Below are positions 17,507 through 26,426 of a stretch of 35,789 nt of DNA, in pieces. The stretch is from an uncultured Opitutales bacterium (GTDB taxonomy: Bacteria; Verrucomicrobiota; Verrucomicrobiia; Opitutales; Intestinicryptomonadaceae), in NCBI GenBank assembly GCA_900545715.1, contig URAJ01000024.1, forward strand, positions 1 through 35,789, written 5' to 3'. Position 1 is the first letter of the stretch. Every line of letters starts with the position of its first letter. The translations under genes and the position numbers were made by a program. Under the pieces are notes generated by a model. It did not search any database. It was not told the DNA's origin and saw nothing but the letters and a program-made list of their open reading frames with translations.

Positions 17507-17658
17507 GGCAGGGGGCGGAACCTTTGCAAAAAGTTAAATATTCCTAAGGTTCGGCTAAATTATGGCGATTTATTATTTATACAAGGCTATCTAGAAGCCT
17601 GCCAAATTATTTATCTCCCGCGGGAGGCGTGGATTTAGTCCGCCTGCGGATTTTTTTT
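17507..17658 (+). ncRNA. Candidate structured leader or small RNA ending in an intrinsic terminator
   Basis: GGCAGG (17507-17512) pairs with CCTGCC (17598-17603), closing a domain of about 97 bases. Inside lie a perfect 7-bp hairpin GAACCTT/AAGGTTC (17518-17524 with 17546-17552) and AGGCT/AGCCT (17584-17588 with 17596-17600). The second hairpin competes with the closing stem. Fifteen bases later a terminator forms from CCGC, AGGCG and CGCCT, GCGG, followed by eight T (17651-17658). The perfect palindrome CTCCCGCGGGAG (17615-17626) is an alternative to it. No gene ends upstream on this strand, so the terminator must stop a short RNA or control the GNAT gene 44 bases downstream. No known riboswitch class was recognised. 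Confidence 0.4.
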
Positions 17659-17702
17659 ATTTTTCAAATTATAGGCAATCCGCCGCAAAAATACATTTTA
17701 CC

Positions 17703-18299
17703 ATGAACGATATAGTTATACGCCCAGGCTCGGACGCGGAGTTCGACACAGTGTACGAGGATATGAAACTCCAGTTCCCGTCCGAGGAATTGAAGCCAAA
17801 ATGCGCATTCAAAAAAATGTTTTCAACGGGCGCTACAAAACTGATGCTCGCCGAGCGCGGCGGAAATATCGTCGGATACTTCATATTCCATAGTATCGGA
17901 GATATCGCAATGCTCGACCATATCGCCGTATTAAAACAGTTCCATTCCGGCGGAATCGGGACTGCCATTATAGACGCCATACGATGCCGCTACCCGGAGT
18001 TAAAGGGAATGATCTTGGAGGTCGAGCCCGTTAATCCGTTGGATCCACAGACGGTAAGGCGCGCAGCTTTCTATAAAAAATGCGGACTATATCAAGTCGA
18101 CGTAAATTATCTTATGCCGGCTCCCGATAAAAAAACGGTCCCGATGGACGTCTGGTTTTTAAACAGCTCCTCTTTTAGCGGAACGATTTCGCCGGAGGAA
18201 GTCAAGGGGGCCATAAGAAAAATGTTCCCGTATATTTACGAAGTTTTTGAGGAAAGCATGCGGAAGTCCCTCGATAGCCTCGACTCTGCGCGCTCGTAA
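17703..18299 (+). CDS. GNAT family N-acetyltransferase
   Basis: The 198-residue protein has the GNAT acetyl-CoA motif A in LDHIAVLKQFHSGGIGTAII (residues 71-90, pyrophosphate loop FHSGGIG), preceded by the GYFIFHS strand and followed by AAFYKKCGLY near 122-131. A tail of about 55 residues after the core is unusual and ends in a helical segment. The substrate is unknown. The gene stands 62 bases before dapA, and its leader has the terminator described at 17507-17658. Confidence 0.75.
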   Translation: MNDIVIRPGSDAEFDTVYEDMKLQFPSEELKPKCAFKKMFSTGATKLMLAERGGNIVGYFIFHSIGDIAMLDHIAVLKQFHSGGIGTAIIDAIRCRYPELKGMILEVEPVNPLDPQTVRRAAFYKKCGLYQVDVNYLMPAPDKKTVPMDVWFLNSSSFSGTISPEEVKGAIRKMFPYIYEVFEESMRKSLDSLDSARS

Positions 18300-18361
18300 A
18301 AGCGCGGCGGCAAATGCATAAAATTCTTGCAACTTCCGCGCGCGGCAGCCACTATTGGGGC

Positions 18362-19246
18362 ATGCAAAATTTTTCAGGAGTATGGACTGCTCTCGTCACG
18401 CCCATGACGCCCGACGGCGTCGATTACGACGGACTCGGGCGGCTTGTTGAATCGCAAATCGCGGGCGGAGTCAGCGGGCTTGTCGCTGTCGGAACTACGG
18501 GCGAATGCCCGACGCTCGACGCAAAAGAGCATATCGACGTCATTAAATACGTCATTAAGGCGGCGGCCGGAAGGGTGCCGGTTTTTGCGGGTACGGGTTC
18601 GAATTGCACGCGCGAGGCTGTCGAGCTTACCGAAGAGTCGGACAAGGCGGGCGCCGACGGATTCCTCGTTGTCGCGCCCTACTACAACAAGCCCTCGCAA
18701 GAAGGCGTATTCCTTCACATGAGCGAGCTTGCAAAGCGCACTTCTAAACCGATTATGCTCTATTCAATCCCCGGCAGGTGCGGCATCGAAATTTCCAACG
18801 ACACCGCCCTCCGCCTTAGAGACAAATACGACAACTTTTGCGTCCTGAAAGAGGCCGGCGGAAAAGTCGAAAAAGTCGCAGATTTGCGCAGCCGCGCCGA
18901 CGGGAAAATCGACATTCTAAGTGGCGATGACGGCTTGACTGTTGACTTTATAAAGGCGGGCGCAAAGGGTGTTGTGAGCGTGGCTTCAAACCTCGTTCCC
19001 GCAATAATGGTGGAGCTAGTAAACGCAGCACTCGCGGGAGATTGGGCAAAGGCCGAGTTAATAAACGCCAAAATGCACGGATTTTTCAAGGCTCTGTTTA
19101 TCGAGCCGAATCCCGTTCCGGCAAAGACTGCAATGAAAATGGCGGGGCTAATAAAGGACGACTTCGTGCGCCTGCCGCTATGCCACATGCGCGCGGAAAA
19201 TGTCGAAATACTCAAACGCGAAATGATTAACGCAGGAATTTTATAA
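18362..19246 (+). CDS. dapA: 4-hydroxy-tetrahydrodipicolinate synthase
   Basis: From the ATG at 18362 the protein is 294 residues, the usual DapA length, starting MQNFSGVWTALVTPM. An upstream in-frame ATG at 18314 would add 16 residues with no family match, so it is not preferred. Key features are GTTGE at 44-48, Y134 (LYSIPGR) and the Schiff-base K163 (VLKEAGG). It condenses pyruvate with aspartate semialdehyde, the first step to diaminopimelate and lysine. The stop is two bases before dapB. Confidence 0.95.
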   Translation: MQNFSGVWTALVTPMTPDGVDYDGLGRLVESQIAGGVSGLVAVGTTGECPTLDAKEHIDVIKYVIKAAAGRVPVFAGTGSNCTREAVELTEESDKAGADGFLVVAPYYNKPSQEGVFLHMSELAKRTSKPIMLYSIPGRCGIEISNDTALRLRDKYDNFCVLKEAGGKVEKVADLRSRADGKIDILSGDDGLTVDFIKAGAKGVVSVASNLVPAIMVELVNAALAGDWAKAELINAKMHGFFKALFIEPNPVPAKTAMKMAGLIKDDFVRLPLCHMRAENVEILKREMINAGIL

Positions 19247-19248
19247 TT

Positions 19249-19986
19249 ATGCCCGTAAAGATATTGTTAAACGGCTCAAACGGCAGAATGGGCCGCGCCA
19301 TAAGCGATTCCGCCGCCGAATGCGGCTGCGAAATAGCCGCCGCGTGCGACATAGGCTCGCGCCCAGAGGATTTTATCGAAAACTGCGACGTCGCAGTGGA
19401 TTTCTCTTTCCGCGAGGCTACCGCAGCTCTTGCCGAACTTTGCGCAAAATTTGGCAAGCCGCTCGTAATCGGCACAACCGGCCACACCACGGAACAGCGC
19501 GCTAAAATTGAGAGTTTTTCGAAAATTATACCGATAGTGTGGGCGGGCAACTATTCGCTCGGGGTCAACCTCCTAAACCACCTCGCAAAAATCGCGGCGA
19601 CAACTCTCGACGAGTCGTACGATATCGAGATTGTGGAAATGCACCACCGCCATAAAAAAGACGCCCCGAGCGGCACTGCCGAAAAATTGAAGGAGATTGT
19701 CTGCGCATGCCGCAATGTAGGCGAAGATAAAGTTTGCTACGGCAGGCATGGACAGGTCGGCGAAAGGCCTGTCGGGGAAATCGGTGTCCACGCGTTGCGC
19801 GGCGGCAGCGTTGTTGGAGACCATACTGTAATTTTTGCGGCGGACGGCGAAAGGCTCGAGCTCGCCCACAAGGCTGCCGACAGAAAAGTATTCGCAAAGG
19901 GCGCATTGCGCGCGGCAAAATGGCTTGCGGAAGCTAAGCGCGCACCGAAAATTTACGGCATGGAAACTGTCCTCTTCGGAGAATAG
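19249..19986 (+). CDS. dapB: 4-hydroxy-tetrahydrodipicolinate reductase
   Basis: The 245-residue protein carries the nucleotide-binding loop GSNGRMG (9-15), IGTTGHT near 74-80, WAGNYSLGVN near 98-107 and the catalytic HHRHKKDAPSGTA (H132, K136). It reduces the DapA product. It is shorter than the E. coli enzyme (273) but keeps all motifs. It forms a dapAB pair and ends just before a strong terminator. Confidence 0.95.
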   Translation: MPVKILLNGSNGRMGRAISDSAAECGCEIAAACDIGSRPEDFIENCDVAVDFSFREATAALAELCAKFGKPLVIGTTGHTTEQRAKIESFSKIIPIVWAGNYSLGVNLLNHLAKIAATTLDESYDIEIVEMHHRHKKDAPSGTAEKLKEIVCACRNVGEDKVCYGRHGQVGERPVGEIGVHALRGGSVVGDHTVIFAADGERLELAHKAADRKVFAKGALRAAKWLAEAKRAPKIYGMETVLFGE

Positions 19987-20005
19987 CCCGAATGTTTTAG
20001 GCTTG

Positions 20006-20035
20006 AAAAAACCGGATTCAATCCGGTTTTTTTTT
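20006..20035 (+). terminator. Intrinsic terminator after dapB
   Basis: ACCGGAT (20011-20017), loop TCA, ATCCGGT (20021-20027), flanked by five A before and nine T in the following run. Confidence 0.9.
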
Positions 20036-20311
20036 GTTATTTTTTCTTTTTATCCCGCTTAGAAAAATTCGCTTCTTTTTTTACTTTATGCGCGGATTTT
20101 TTTCTCACGCTTTTTTATTAGTGTTAAAAAAAACGGAAAATTTTTAATATTTTGCAAAGTGCGCGCCCGATAATAAATCTGCCCGCGGCTCGAAATTTAA
20201 GCTTTTTGTTTGTAATCGAAAAAGTTGTCGGCCGCTTGACGCGCCTAAATAAAAAATTTTTAGCCGAAAAGGTTGTGAAAATTCTGTTTGCGCCGCCTCT
20301 TGAAAAAGGGC
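20036..20311. other. Intergenic spacer between two terminators, no gene seen
   Basis: This AT-rich spacer lies between the dapB terminator and the GH106 terminator, both transcribed towards it. It has many short A and T runs. No open frame with a recognisable product and no convincing RNA structure was found. Confidence 0.5.
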
Positions 20312-20353
20312 AAAAAAAACGCCGAAGCTCTCCCGATTGGGAACGCTTCGGCG
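20312..20353 (-). terminator. Intrinsic terminator after the GH106-like gene
   Basis: Read leftward, CGCCGAAGC (20353-20345) and GCTTCGGCG (20328-20320) form a perfect 9-bp stem followed by eight T. Confidence 0.9.
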
Positions 20354-20368
20354 CCGAATCAAAAGCAA

Positions 20369-23152
20369 TTACTTCACAATCTTTACAGGTCCCAACAGCC
20401 CCGATTCGGACAACTTTTCCTCGGAGGCAAATCCAGAATAGACTGTGTTTGTGCGCTTGCCGGGGTATAGGCGCATATTGCTCTTTGTGTACCTTTTGCC
20501 CTCCGGCAGGGCTGCGTCGCCTATAAGGCGGTTCTCCCATGTATTGGCAACTTTTATTTCAAGCGAATTTAACCCTTCCTTTGCGGACAAAGATATATCG
20601 ACCTCCCACGGGGGCGTCCATGCCGTTCCGCAGTATTTGCCGTTTACAAACACCTGTGCTGTCACGCAAACTTTCCCGAGATTTATGTAAAGCGGAGATT
20701 TTAACGCACCCTTCGGAAGTTTGAAGGAATTTTTGTAAACCGCCGTTCCCGAGAAATATTTTATGCCTTTGTCCTGGGACTCGTTCCACGGCGATAGCTC
20801 CTTAAACACAGCTTTCGCAGGCGCGCCCATCCCGCGTTCAAATTCGACTTCCCAAGGAGTGGCTATTTCCGCGACTTTCCCGTTATGCGTGCGCACCTTG
20901 CCGTCGGGGCTCTCGCCGCCGCGGAACACCACGAACATTGAGCCGTTCTCGCCGAGGTCAAGCTCAACTTCCGTTCGCCCGTCTGGGGTCTTGTATGATG
21001 CCGACGGCGACTTTACCGAGCCGTCCATCGGATCCCACAAAACGGGAGTTCCCGGATTGTTAAACACTACATTGTCTTTGCCGGACCCCATCACAAAGTA
21101 TATGTCTGTCTCGCCAAGTCTCCTGTGGTTGAATAGAAATTTCGTTTGGGCGGCGGGTTTTAACTTTGAAAATATTTCCGAAGGCTTTTTTGCCGAATCG
21201 AAAAGCTGCTTGCCAAGCTTTACGCTTTTTTCGTCGTCGCCGCCAAGCCCCGCAACGCCTGCGGGACGCTTTCCGACAGCCGCCACTGGAAGCCCCGCCG
21301 CCTGAAGCTCTATTATCTTCGCAAGCGCTTCCGACGATACAAGCGGAGACTCCAAATCAACTATAAGCGCCGAGTATTCTTTGCCTGCTCCAAAGTTCAA
21401 TTTGCCACCCTCGACTTTCGCGCGGTTTAGAAGGACATCGTTGTTTACAATGTCGTAAGTTATGCCTTCGGGTATTTTAAGCTCAGCGTTTTTGAACGGT
21501 TTGTCGCGCCAGCCGCTCCAATGCTGGTAGGGCATATCACCAGTGTACACGCATATGTCGGACACGCTCGCGCCCTTTGTAAGCATGTATTGGCAGCGCG
21601 ATATGTACTCTATAAACGGTTCCGCCATTTCGTGCCATGTGACGTTCCCGTTTATGTGCGTTCCCGCAAAATACTCTATCCCGGGGCGCCCAAACTCTTT
21701 CGGCGACGCCGTAAACGTATGCCATATTATCATGTTCGCGCCGTCCGCAAAAGAATTGTCAGCCGTAATTTTCAATATCGCGGGGTATGACGACCAATGC
21801 CGGTTCATGTGGGTGAAAGCTTCCACCGCAGCGCGGCTCTTCCCGTAGATATTTGCTGTATTGGCTATCGGCTTTACGAGATACCTTCCGCACCTCTCGC
21901 CGCCAAACTGTGTGCCGACCCAAAATTCCCCCTGCGGAATATCGTTGACTGAAAGGTATTCCAGCTGGTCGGCTTCCCCGAATACTGGCGCTGTGCGTAT
22001 CCAGGGCCCGCCGGATTCCGAATGCCATTTCAGCCCGTCGGCGCGCGACAGCTCCGCCATATTGTCGTAGAAATTCACTTTAAACGCCTTGTTGCGCGCG
22101 CGGCGGAAATCCGTCATAAACTTGTCGGAAACTTCTTTGCCGCCTATGCGGAATCCCGCGAGAATCGGCATATATTCCTTTATGTCGTATCCGGCAAACT
22201 TTTCAAAATCTTCGGCGAAGTTCGGCGACCATGTGGGAACCGCGCCCTCCCAGCTTACGCTGTAAAAATATTTGAGCGTACTGCCGTACAGTTTCCCGAG
22301 ATCCTTCTTTAAGGCGCCTGCCATGCGCTTGTAATGACCGGCGACTGCATTCGCGTCGAGAACGTCAACGTCGTATTCGTGCCCGTCGAACGTCGTGTAG
22401 GCAAAACGTATATCCGCCCACTGTCCGTCGGAGGGAACTTCCCACGATTTCTTTCCGCTTATATCTACGCTTTCAAGGGCGTTTCTCAAATCAGTGATGC
22501 CCTTTTTGTCTGTGCGCTTGCCGGAAGTTGCCTCCATGGAGTACAGGCCGTCGCCGGCGTTTAGCCAATTTTCATTCGGGGAGAGTTTTTGGCCGTCGTA
22601 GCGCACTGCAAAGCGCGCAACTTCCCAAAAATATTTTCTGTCCGCGGGCTTGTCGTACGAAAGTTCTGCCTTTCCGCTCTTTAACGGCGTTATTTTGCAT
22701 ATGAGCCTCTTGGGGGCGTCGGCGCCTACTTCCCACGGACCTTTGAGCCTTCCGGCGCAGCTGCTTAGGTTTGCGCTCGCTGTCAGGCCGAGCTTTGCGG
22801 CTTCCTCCATTGCAAATGCAAAATTTTTCCTCCATGTCTCGTCCATGAATTCGCATTTCGGCTTGGGGTACAGCAGATGCCGGGAGTCCTCCCAGTAGCC
22901 GCGCGCGTCGAACAGCAAAAAGCCCCCGAAGCCGAGTTTTTTCATATCGGCGAGGTCTTTTCTTATCGTCTCTTTATCGACGTGACCGTTTACCCACCAC
23001 CAATAACACCATGGCCGCGACTCTTTCGGCGGAGCTTGGAATGCCGCCTTATCCAAGGGCTTTTCTGAAATTTTCGTTTCTCCCCTGTCTGCGCCGGTGC
23101 ATGCGCAAAGCAGAATTGCGCAGACTGCAAATATGAAGCTTATGTGTTTCAT
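20369..23152 (-). CDS. GH106-like glycoside hydrolase (putative alpha-L-rhamnosidase), exported, possibly a lipoprotein
   Basis: The 927-residue protein begins with an export signal whose LCAC (Cys18) could be a lipobox. The catalytic part opens with WCYWWWVNGHVDKETIRKDL and KKLGFGGFLLFDARG near 48-85, a segment I associate with GH106 alpha-L-rhamnosidases and related barrels. W- and E-rich motifs such as GLKWHSESGGPW follow near residue 375. The last 150 residues are a jelly-roll ending in LNSLEIKVANTWENRLIGD, typical of GH2/GH106 C-terminal domains. It probably cleaves rhamnose or a related deoxysugar from plant or host polysaccharide. It diverges from the fucosyltransferase gene. Confidence 0.75.
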   Translation of the reverse strand: MKHISFIFAVCAILLCACTGADRGETKISEKPLDKAAFQAPPKESRPWCYWWWVNGHVDKETIRKDLADMKKLGFGGFLLFDARGYWEDSRHLLYPKPKCEFMDETWRKNFAFAMEEAAKLGLTASANLSSCAGRLKGPWEVGADAPKRLICKITPLKSGKAELSYDKPADRKYFWEVARFAVRYDGQKLSPNENWLNAGDGLYSMEATSGKRTDKKGITDLRNALESVDISGKKSWEVPSDGQWADIRFAYTTFDGHEYDVDVLDANAVAGHYKRMAGALKKDLGKLYGSTLKYFYSVSWEGAVPTWSPNFAEDFEKFAGYDIKEYMPILAGFRIGGKEVSDKFMTDFRRARNKAFKVNFYDNMAELSRADGLKWHSESGGPWIRTAPVFGEADQLEYLSVNDIPQGEFWVGTQFGGERCGRYLVKPIANTANIYGKSRAAVEAFTHMNRHWSSYPAILKITADNSFADGANMIIWHTFTASPKEFGRPGIEYFAGTHINGNVTWHEMAEPFIEYISRCQYMLTKGASVSDICVYTGDMPYQHWSGWRDKPFKNAELKIPEGITYDIVNNDVLLNRAKVEGGKLNFGAGKEYSALIVDLESPLVSSEALAKIIELQAAGLPVAAVGKRPAGVAGLGGDDEKSVKLGKQLFDSAKKPSEIFSKLKPAAQTKFLFNHRRLGETDIYFVMGSGKDNVVFNNPGTPVLWDPMDGSVKSPSASYKTPDGRTEVELDLGENGSMFVVFRGGESPDGKVRTHNGKVAEIATPWEVEFERGMGAPAKAVFKELSPWNESQDKGIKYFSGTAVYKNSFKLPKGALKSPLYINLGKVCVTAQVFVNGKYCGTAWTPPWEVDISLSAKEGLNSLEIKVANTWENRLIGDAALPEGKRYTKSNMRLYPGKRTNTVYSGFASEEKLSESGLLGPVKIVK

Positions 23153-23159
23153 TCGACCA

Positions 23160-23188
23160 AACCTAAGTTAACGCTCTAACTTTGTCAA
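23160..23188 (-). promoter_or_regulatory. Predicted promoter of the GH106-like gene, leaderless geometry
   Basis: Read leftward, a perfect TTGACA (23188-23183), 17 bases and TAGGTT (23165-23160) end 7 bases before the ATG at 23152. Confidence 0.45.
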
Positions 23189-23422
23189 GCGCCTTATTCC
23201 CTTGCGCTATCAATGCCTGAATTTGAAAGACCACATCGCATTTTAATTTTCTCATTTTCTGCGCCTAAAAAACTTTTCACTCACTTGTCGGGCTCGAGGC
23301 ATTTTCCAATTCTAAAAATAAAAGAAAAAATCTCCGCATTTTAAAAATCTGTCTGCGTTTTTTGCGCGCCCTGCATAAAATATGTTTGCGCTCGCGCCGC
23401 AATTTGGAAAAATAAAAAACGA

Positions 23423-24328
23423 ATGAATGGTTATGTAGTGGCGAGATTGCAAGGTGGAATGGGCAACCAGATGTTTGAATACGCCTTCGCCCGCGCCTTG
23501 TCTTTGCGCGGGGGAATGGACATTTTTATTGATACGGCAGGCCTCAATCCAAAAAAACATTCAGGTTTCTCGCTCGACCGCTTTGAAATAAGCGCAAAAT
23601 TTGTAGATAAAGACCGCAAAAACGCGGTGATTACCCCTCACTTTGAACTTAAACGCCGACTGTATAAAGCACTCAAAATACCGTACAGGTTGTCGGCATC
23701 GCACATTCGGGAAAAATCGTTCGGCTTTGAGCCGACGTATAGACAAATAAAAACATCGTGCTATTTGGAGGGGCTATGGCAGAGCGAAAAATATTTTTCC
23801 GACTTCTCTGCTCAAATATCTGCGGAATTCAAGCTTAAGGACGAAGAATCCCTAATGCGCCACCCGCTTTTTGAGCAGATAAAAAATTCCAATTCCGTAG
23901 CGGTTCACGTCCGCCGCGGGGATTACGTCTCAAAGCCAAAGTACCGCAAAATCCTGTACGTCTGCCGAAAAAAATATTACGAAAACGCGCTGAATTTTAT
24001 ATCAGAGCGCGTCGAAAACGCACGGTTCTTCGTGGCCTCCGACGACCCAAAATGGGTTCGCGAAAACTTTGCAGGCAAAAACATCACTTTTATAGAGCCT
24101 TCGGGGCACTTTGAGGATTTTTATCTCATGAGCCAATGCAGGCACGCGATTATTTCAAACAGCACTTTTAGCTGGTGGAGCGCATGGCTCGGCGAAGCGC
24201 GCGACCACAATAGAATTATTGCCGCGCCCGACGTCTGGTTTACCCCTCAATCAAAAATAAATTTTTCCGATATTATACCTAATAGATGGATAAAACTTCC
24301 GACTGGCTGCGGCTCCGCGGACGCTTAG
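23423..24328 (+). CDS. GT11 family glycosyltransferase, probable alpha-1,2-fucosyltransferase
   Basis: The 301-residue protein has all GT11 motifs: LQGGMGNQMFEYAFARAL at 9-26, the donor-binding VHVRRGDYV at 161-169, a segment around residue 240 (CRHAIISNSTFSWWSAWLG), and a C-terminal IPNRWIKL. No signal peptide or membrane segment is present, so it acts in the cytoplasm, transferring fucose from GDP-fucose to a glycan precursor such as O-antigen or capsule. It is monocistronic or weakly linked to the envelope operon 45 bases downstream. The acceptor is not predictable. Confidence 0.88.
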   Translation: MNGYVVARLQGGMGNQMFEYAFARALSLRGGMDIFIDTAGLNPKKHSGFSLDRFEISAKFVDKDRKNAVITPHFELKRRLYKALKIPYRLSASHIREKSFGFEPTYRQIKTSCYLEGLWQSEKYFSDFSAQISAEFKLKDEESLMRHPLFEQIKNSNSVAVHVRRGDYVSKPKYRKILYVCRKKYYENALNFISERVENARFFVASDDPKWVRENFAGKNITFIEPSGHFEDFYLMSQCRHAIISNSTFSWWSAWLGEARDHNRIIAAPDVWFTPQSKINFSDIIPNRWIKLPTGCGSADA

Positions 24329-24373
24329 TGAAACTTTTTACAACAAAAGCCGTTCCTTAATTTTGGAATACCT

Positions 24374-25504
24374 ATGCTAAAACTATCAAAAATCTCCGCG
24401 ATTGCCGCCGTGGCGCTCGCCCCGTTGCTCGCTCTCTGCGCTGCGGGAAATCAGACCGAACCCGCAAAAGGTTCGGAAAAGCTCAAAATAGCGGTCTTTG
24501 TGCGCAATATGACCGACGACAAATCTATCGACTCGCGCCTCGGAGGTTTCGCCGCGTCAATTTCAGCCAATCTAAACGCGCTCGGCTTCTCGACGGTTGA
24601 CGAAGCCCTCGCTCTAAAATCACTCAAAGAATATTCGGGCGGACAAAATTCGGCGCGCCTTAACGCCAACATATTCGACGGCGCCTCCGCCGCAAGAATC
24701 GCCGAATACGCAGGCGCAAACCGCGTGCTCTCTGTGGCGGTGGTTTCGCTCGGGCGGGAAACGCGCTCTTTCGACGGGTATGGCGTAAAGACAAAAGTCG
24801 AAGCCTTCACTCTGCGCACGTCAAGTTCGCTCTTTGGCAAAGACGGCGCGGGCGAAACGGGAATAAATGCTGACGCGTCTTTTGAAATGCGCTCGGGCGG
24901 CGCGCTTAAAGTGTCGGAAAGCGATATTCTGGGGCGGCTTCTATCGTCTGCGGCAAAAACGCTCGCCGACGGCATTTCCTCTAAAATCGAAAACGTATCG
25001 AGCAGCGAGGCCGACAGAAAGCTTTACGAAATCAATTTGAAGTTCGCAATAGAGCAACTTCAATTCCCAATGCTGAAAATGGTCTCTTACGGCAAATACG
25101 AGCTCACAACCCAGACTTACCCCGCGAGCCTATCGACTGCGACCGTCCGCATCGACGGCGCCGCCGTCACGGTCTCGTCCGGGAGTGGCGCTCGAAAGGT
25201 TGCCCTCCCAAAAGGAATACACACAATCTCAGCAGACATACCGGGTTTTGTGAAAGTCGAGGAGTCGATTTTTGTGGACGGCTCAAATTCTCCCTCGGAA
25301 TTTGTAGTGTCGCTCACTCCGGACGACTCAACCGCCGCGCGCTGGAAAAACGATATGAAGTTCGTGCAGTCAATAGTGGACTCCGCCGTGAAATCTGACT
25401 CAAAGCTCATCATCAGCGAGGCCGAAGCCGAAAAACTAAAAGGCATCGCCGAGACTTTCAAGAAATCTAACATCACTATAGATCTCGGATTCGGAAACAA
25501 ATAA
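24374..25504 (+). CDS. Exported protein with CsgG/LpoB-like N-terminal part and PEGA-like domain
   Basis: The 376-residue protein has a signal peptide (ISAIAAVALAPLLALCAAG). Residues 35-200 (KIAVFVRNMTDD, NLNALGFSTVDEALAL, AEYAGANRVLSVAVVSLG) look like the alpha/beta fold of CsgG and LpoB proteins. Residues of about 245-320 (ATVRIDGAAVTVSSGSG, LPKGIHTISADIPGF) resemble a PEGA beta domain. A helical tail follows. No specific family was recognised. It is first of five closely spaced genes for exported proteins, two bases before the next ATG. Confidence 0.65.
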   Translation: MLKLSKISAIAAVALAPLLALCAAGNQTEPAKGSEKLKIAVFVRNMTDDKSIDSRLGGFAASISANLNALGFSTVDEALALKSLKEYSGGQNSARLNANIFDGASAARIAEYAGANRVLSVAVVSLGRETRSFDGYGVKTKVEAFTLRTSSSLFGKDGAGETGINADASFEMRSGGALKVSESDILGRLLSSAAKTLADGISSKIENVSSSEADRKLYEINLKFAIEQLQFPMLKMVSYGKYELTTQTYPASLSTATVRIDGAAVTVSSGSGARKVALPKGIHTISADIPGFVKVEESIFVDGSNSPSEFVVSLTPDDSTAARWKNDMKFVQSIVDSAVKSDSKLIISEAEAEKLKGIAETFKKSNITIDLGFGNK

Positions 25505-25506
25505 TC

Positions 25507-26412
25507 ATGAAAAAATTTATATGCCTGTTGCTCTCTGCCGCCTGCTTGACGGCCGCACAATTCTCAAACGCCCAGCAATCGCCGCAAAAAAAGACCGTAG
25601 CTGTCGTTAAAATCTCGGCGACTGACGCCGCAAAAAAACTGGCGGAAGCCCAGGGCGGGGGGCTATCGTTGCAGTCGGTGTCGGAGTCGCTCGAATCGAA
25701 CATCGTTTCGGCTCTGCAAAACTCCCGCAAGTTTCAGATACTTACGCGCTCAGACCTCCCGGAGGCGATGAAGGAGGCCGACTTCGCAAATTCAGGCAAT
25801 TCGGCCGGCTCTAAAAATTTTTCATTCAAGGGCGCCGACTATATTCTTACAGTCAAAATAAACGACTTCCAAGACTACATTAAAACCGCCAACTTCGCGC
25901 TGCTCGGCAAAAGCGCTCAAAAGCGAATGCTGCGTCTGAATGCTGTGGCAAACATAATAGACTCATCGACGGGCGCAGTCGTAGAATCCGCAAATTTGGA
26001 AGTATCTGATGCCGATATTTCAGATCTCGACTCAGGCGTCCGCGAAAATTCCAACCTAAATCAGGAGCTGTTGCCAAAGCTGTCAAAAGCTCTCGCCGAC
26101 AAAATTGCCGAGCGCGTTACGGAAGTGGCTTTTCCCGCAAAAGTGGTGGCAAAAACAGGCTCCACCGTCACTGTCAACCGCGGCGACGGCACATCCGTAA
26201 AAGTGGGCGACATCTACGATGTTTACGCGCTCTCGGGAGATTTGATAGATCCGGATACGGGCGAGAACTTGGGCTCAGAGGAAATTGCGGTCGGGAAAGT
26301 CGAAATTATCGCAATTCGCCCAAAATTCTCCCAGGCGCGCGCAATAAAGGATAACGGAATTGCCCGCGGCCACATTCTGCGCAAATCGCAAGCCCAATCC
26401 GAGCGGGATTGA
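25507..26412 (+). CDS. CsgG-family exported protein
   Basis: The 301-residue protein has a signal peptide (KKFICLLLSAACLTAAQFSNA) with no lipobox after it. Residues 30-200 follow the CsgG fold: VAVVKISATDA, LESNIVSALQNSRKFQILTRSDLPEAM, and KGADYILTVKINDFQ. The C-terminal part (VKVGDIYDVYALSGDLIDPDTGENLG) resembles the small beta domain found after CsgG-like folds in FlgT-type proteins. CsgG of curli is a lipoprotein secretion pore; this relative lacks the lipid anchor, so pore formation is doubtful. It lies second in the envelope operon. Confidence 0.75.
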   Translation: MKKFICLLLSAACLTAAQFSNAQQSPQKKTVAVVKISATDAAKKLAEAQGGGLSLQSVSESLESNIVSALQNSRKFQILTRSDLPEAMKEADFANSGNSAGSKNFSFKGADYILTVKINDFQDYIKTANFALLGKSAQKRMLRLNAVANIIDSSTGAVVESANLEVSDADISDLDSGVRENSNLNQELLPKLSKALADKIAERVTEVAFPAKVVAKTGSTVTVNRGDGTSVKVGDIYDVYALSGDLIDPDTGENLGSEEIAVGKVEIIAIRPKFSQARAIKDNGIARGHILRKSQAQSERD

Positions 26413-26426
26413 TTCCCCATAGCCGA

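Noticed and set aside
17488..17660. tRNA, 6S RNA or SRP RNA in the cysK-GNAT spacer
   Set aside because: No cloverleaf or T-loop signature, no SRP tetraloop consensus and no long 6S-type bubble was found.
18314..18361. Sixteen-residue extension of dapA
   Set aside because: DapA proteins normally start at the GVWTALVTPM region, and the ATG at 18362 gives the usual length.
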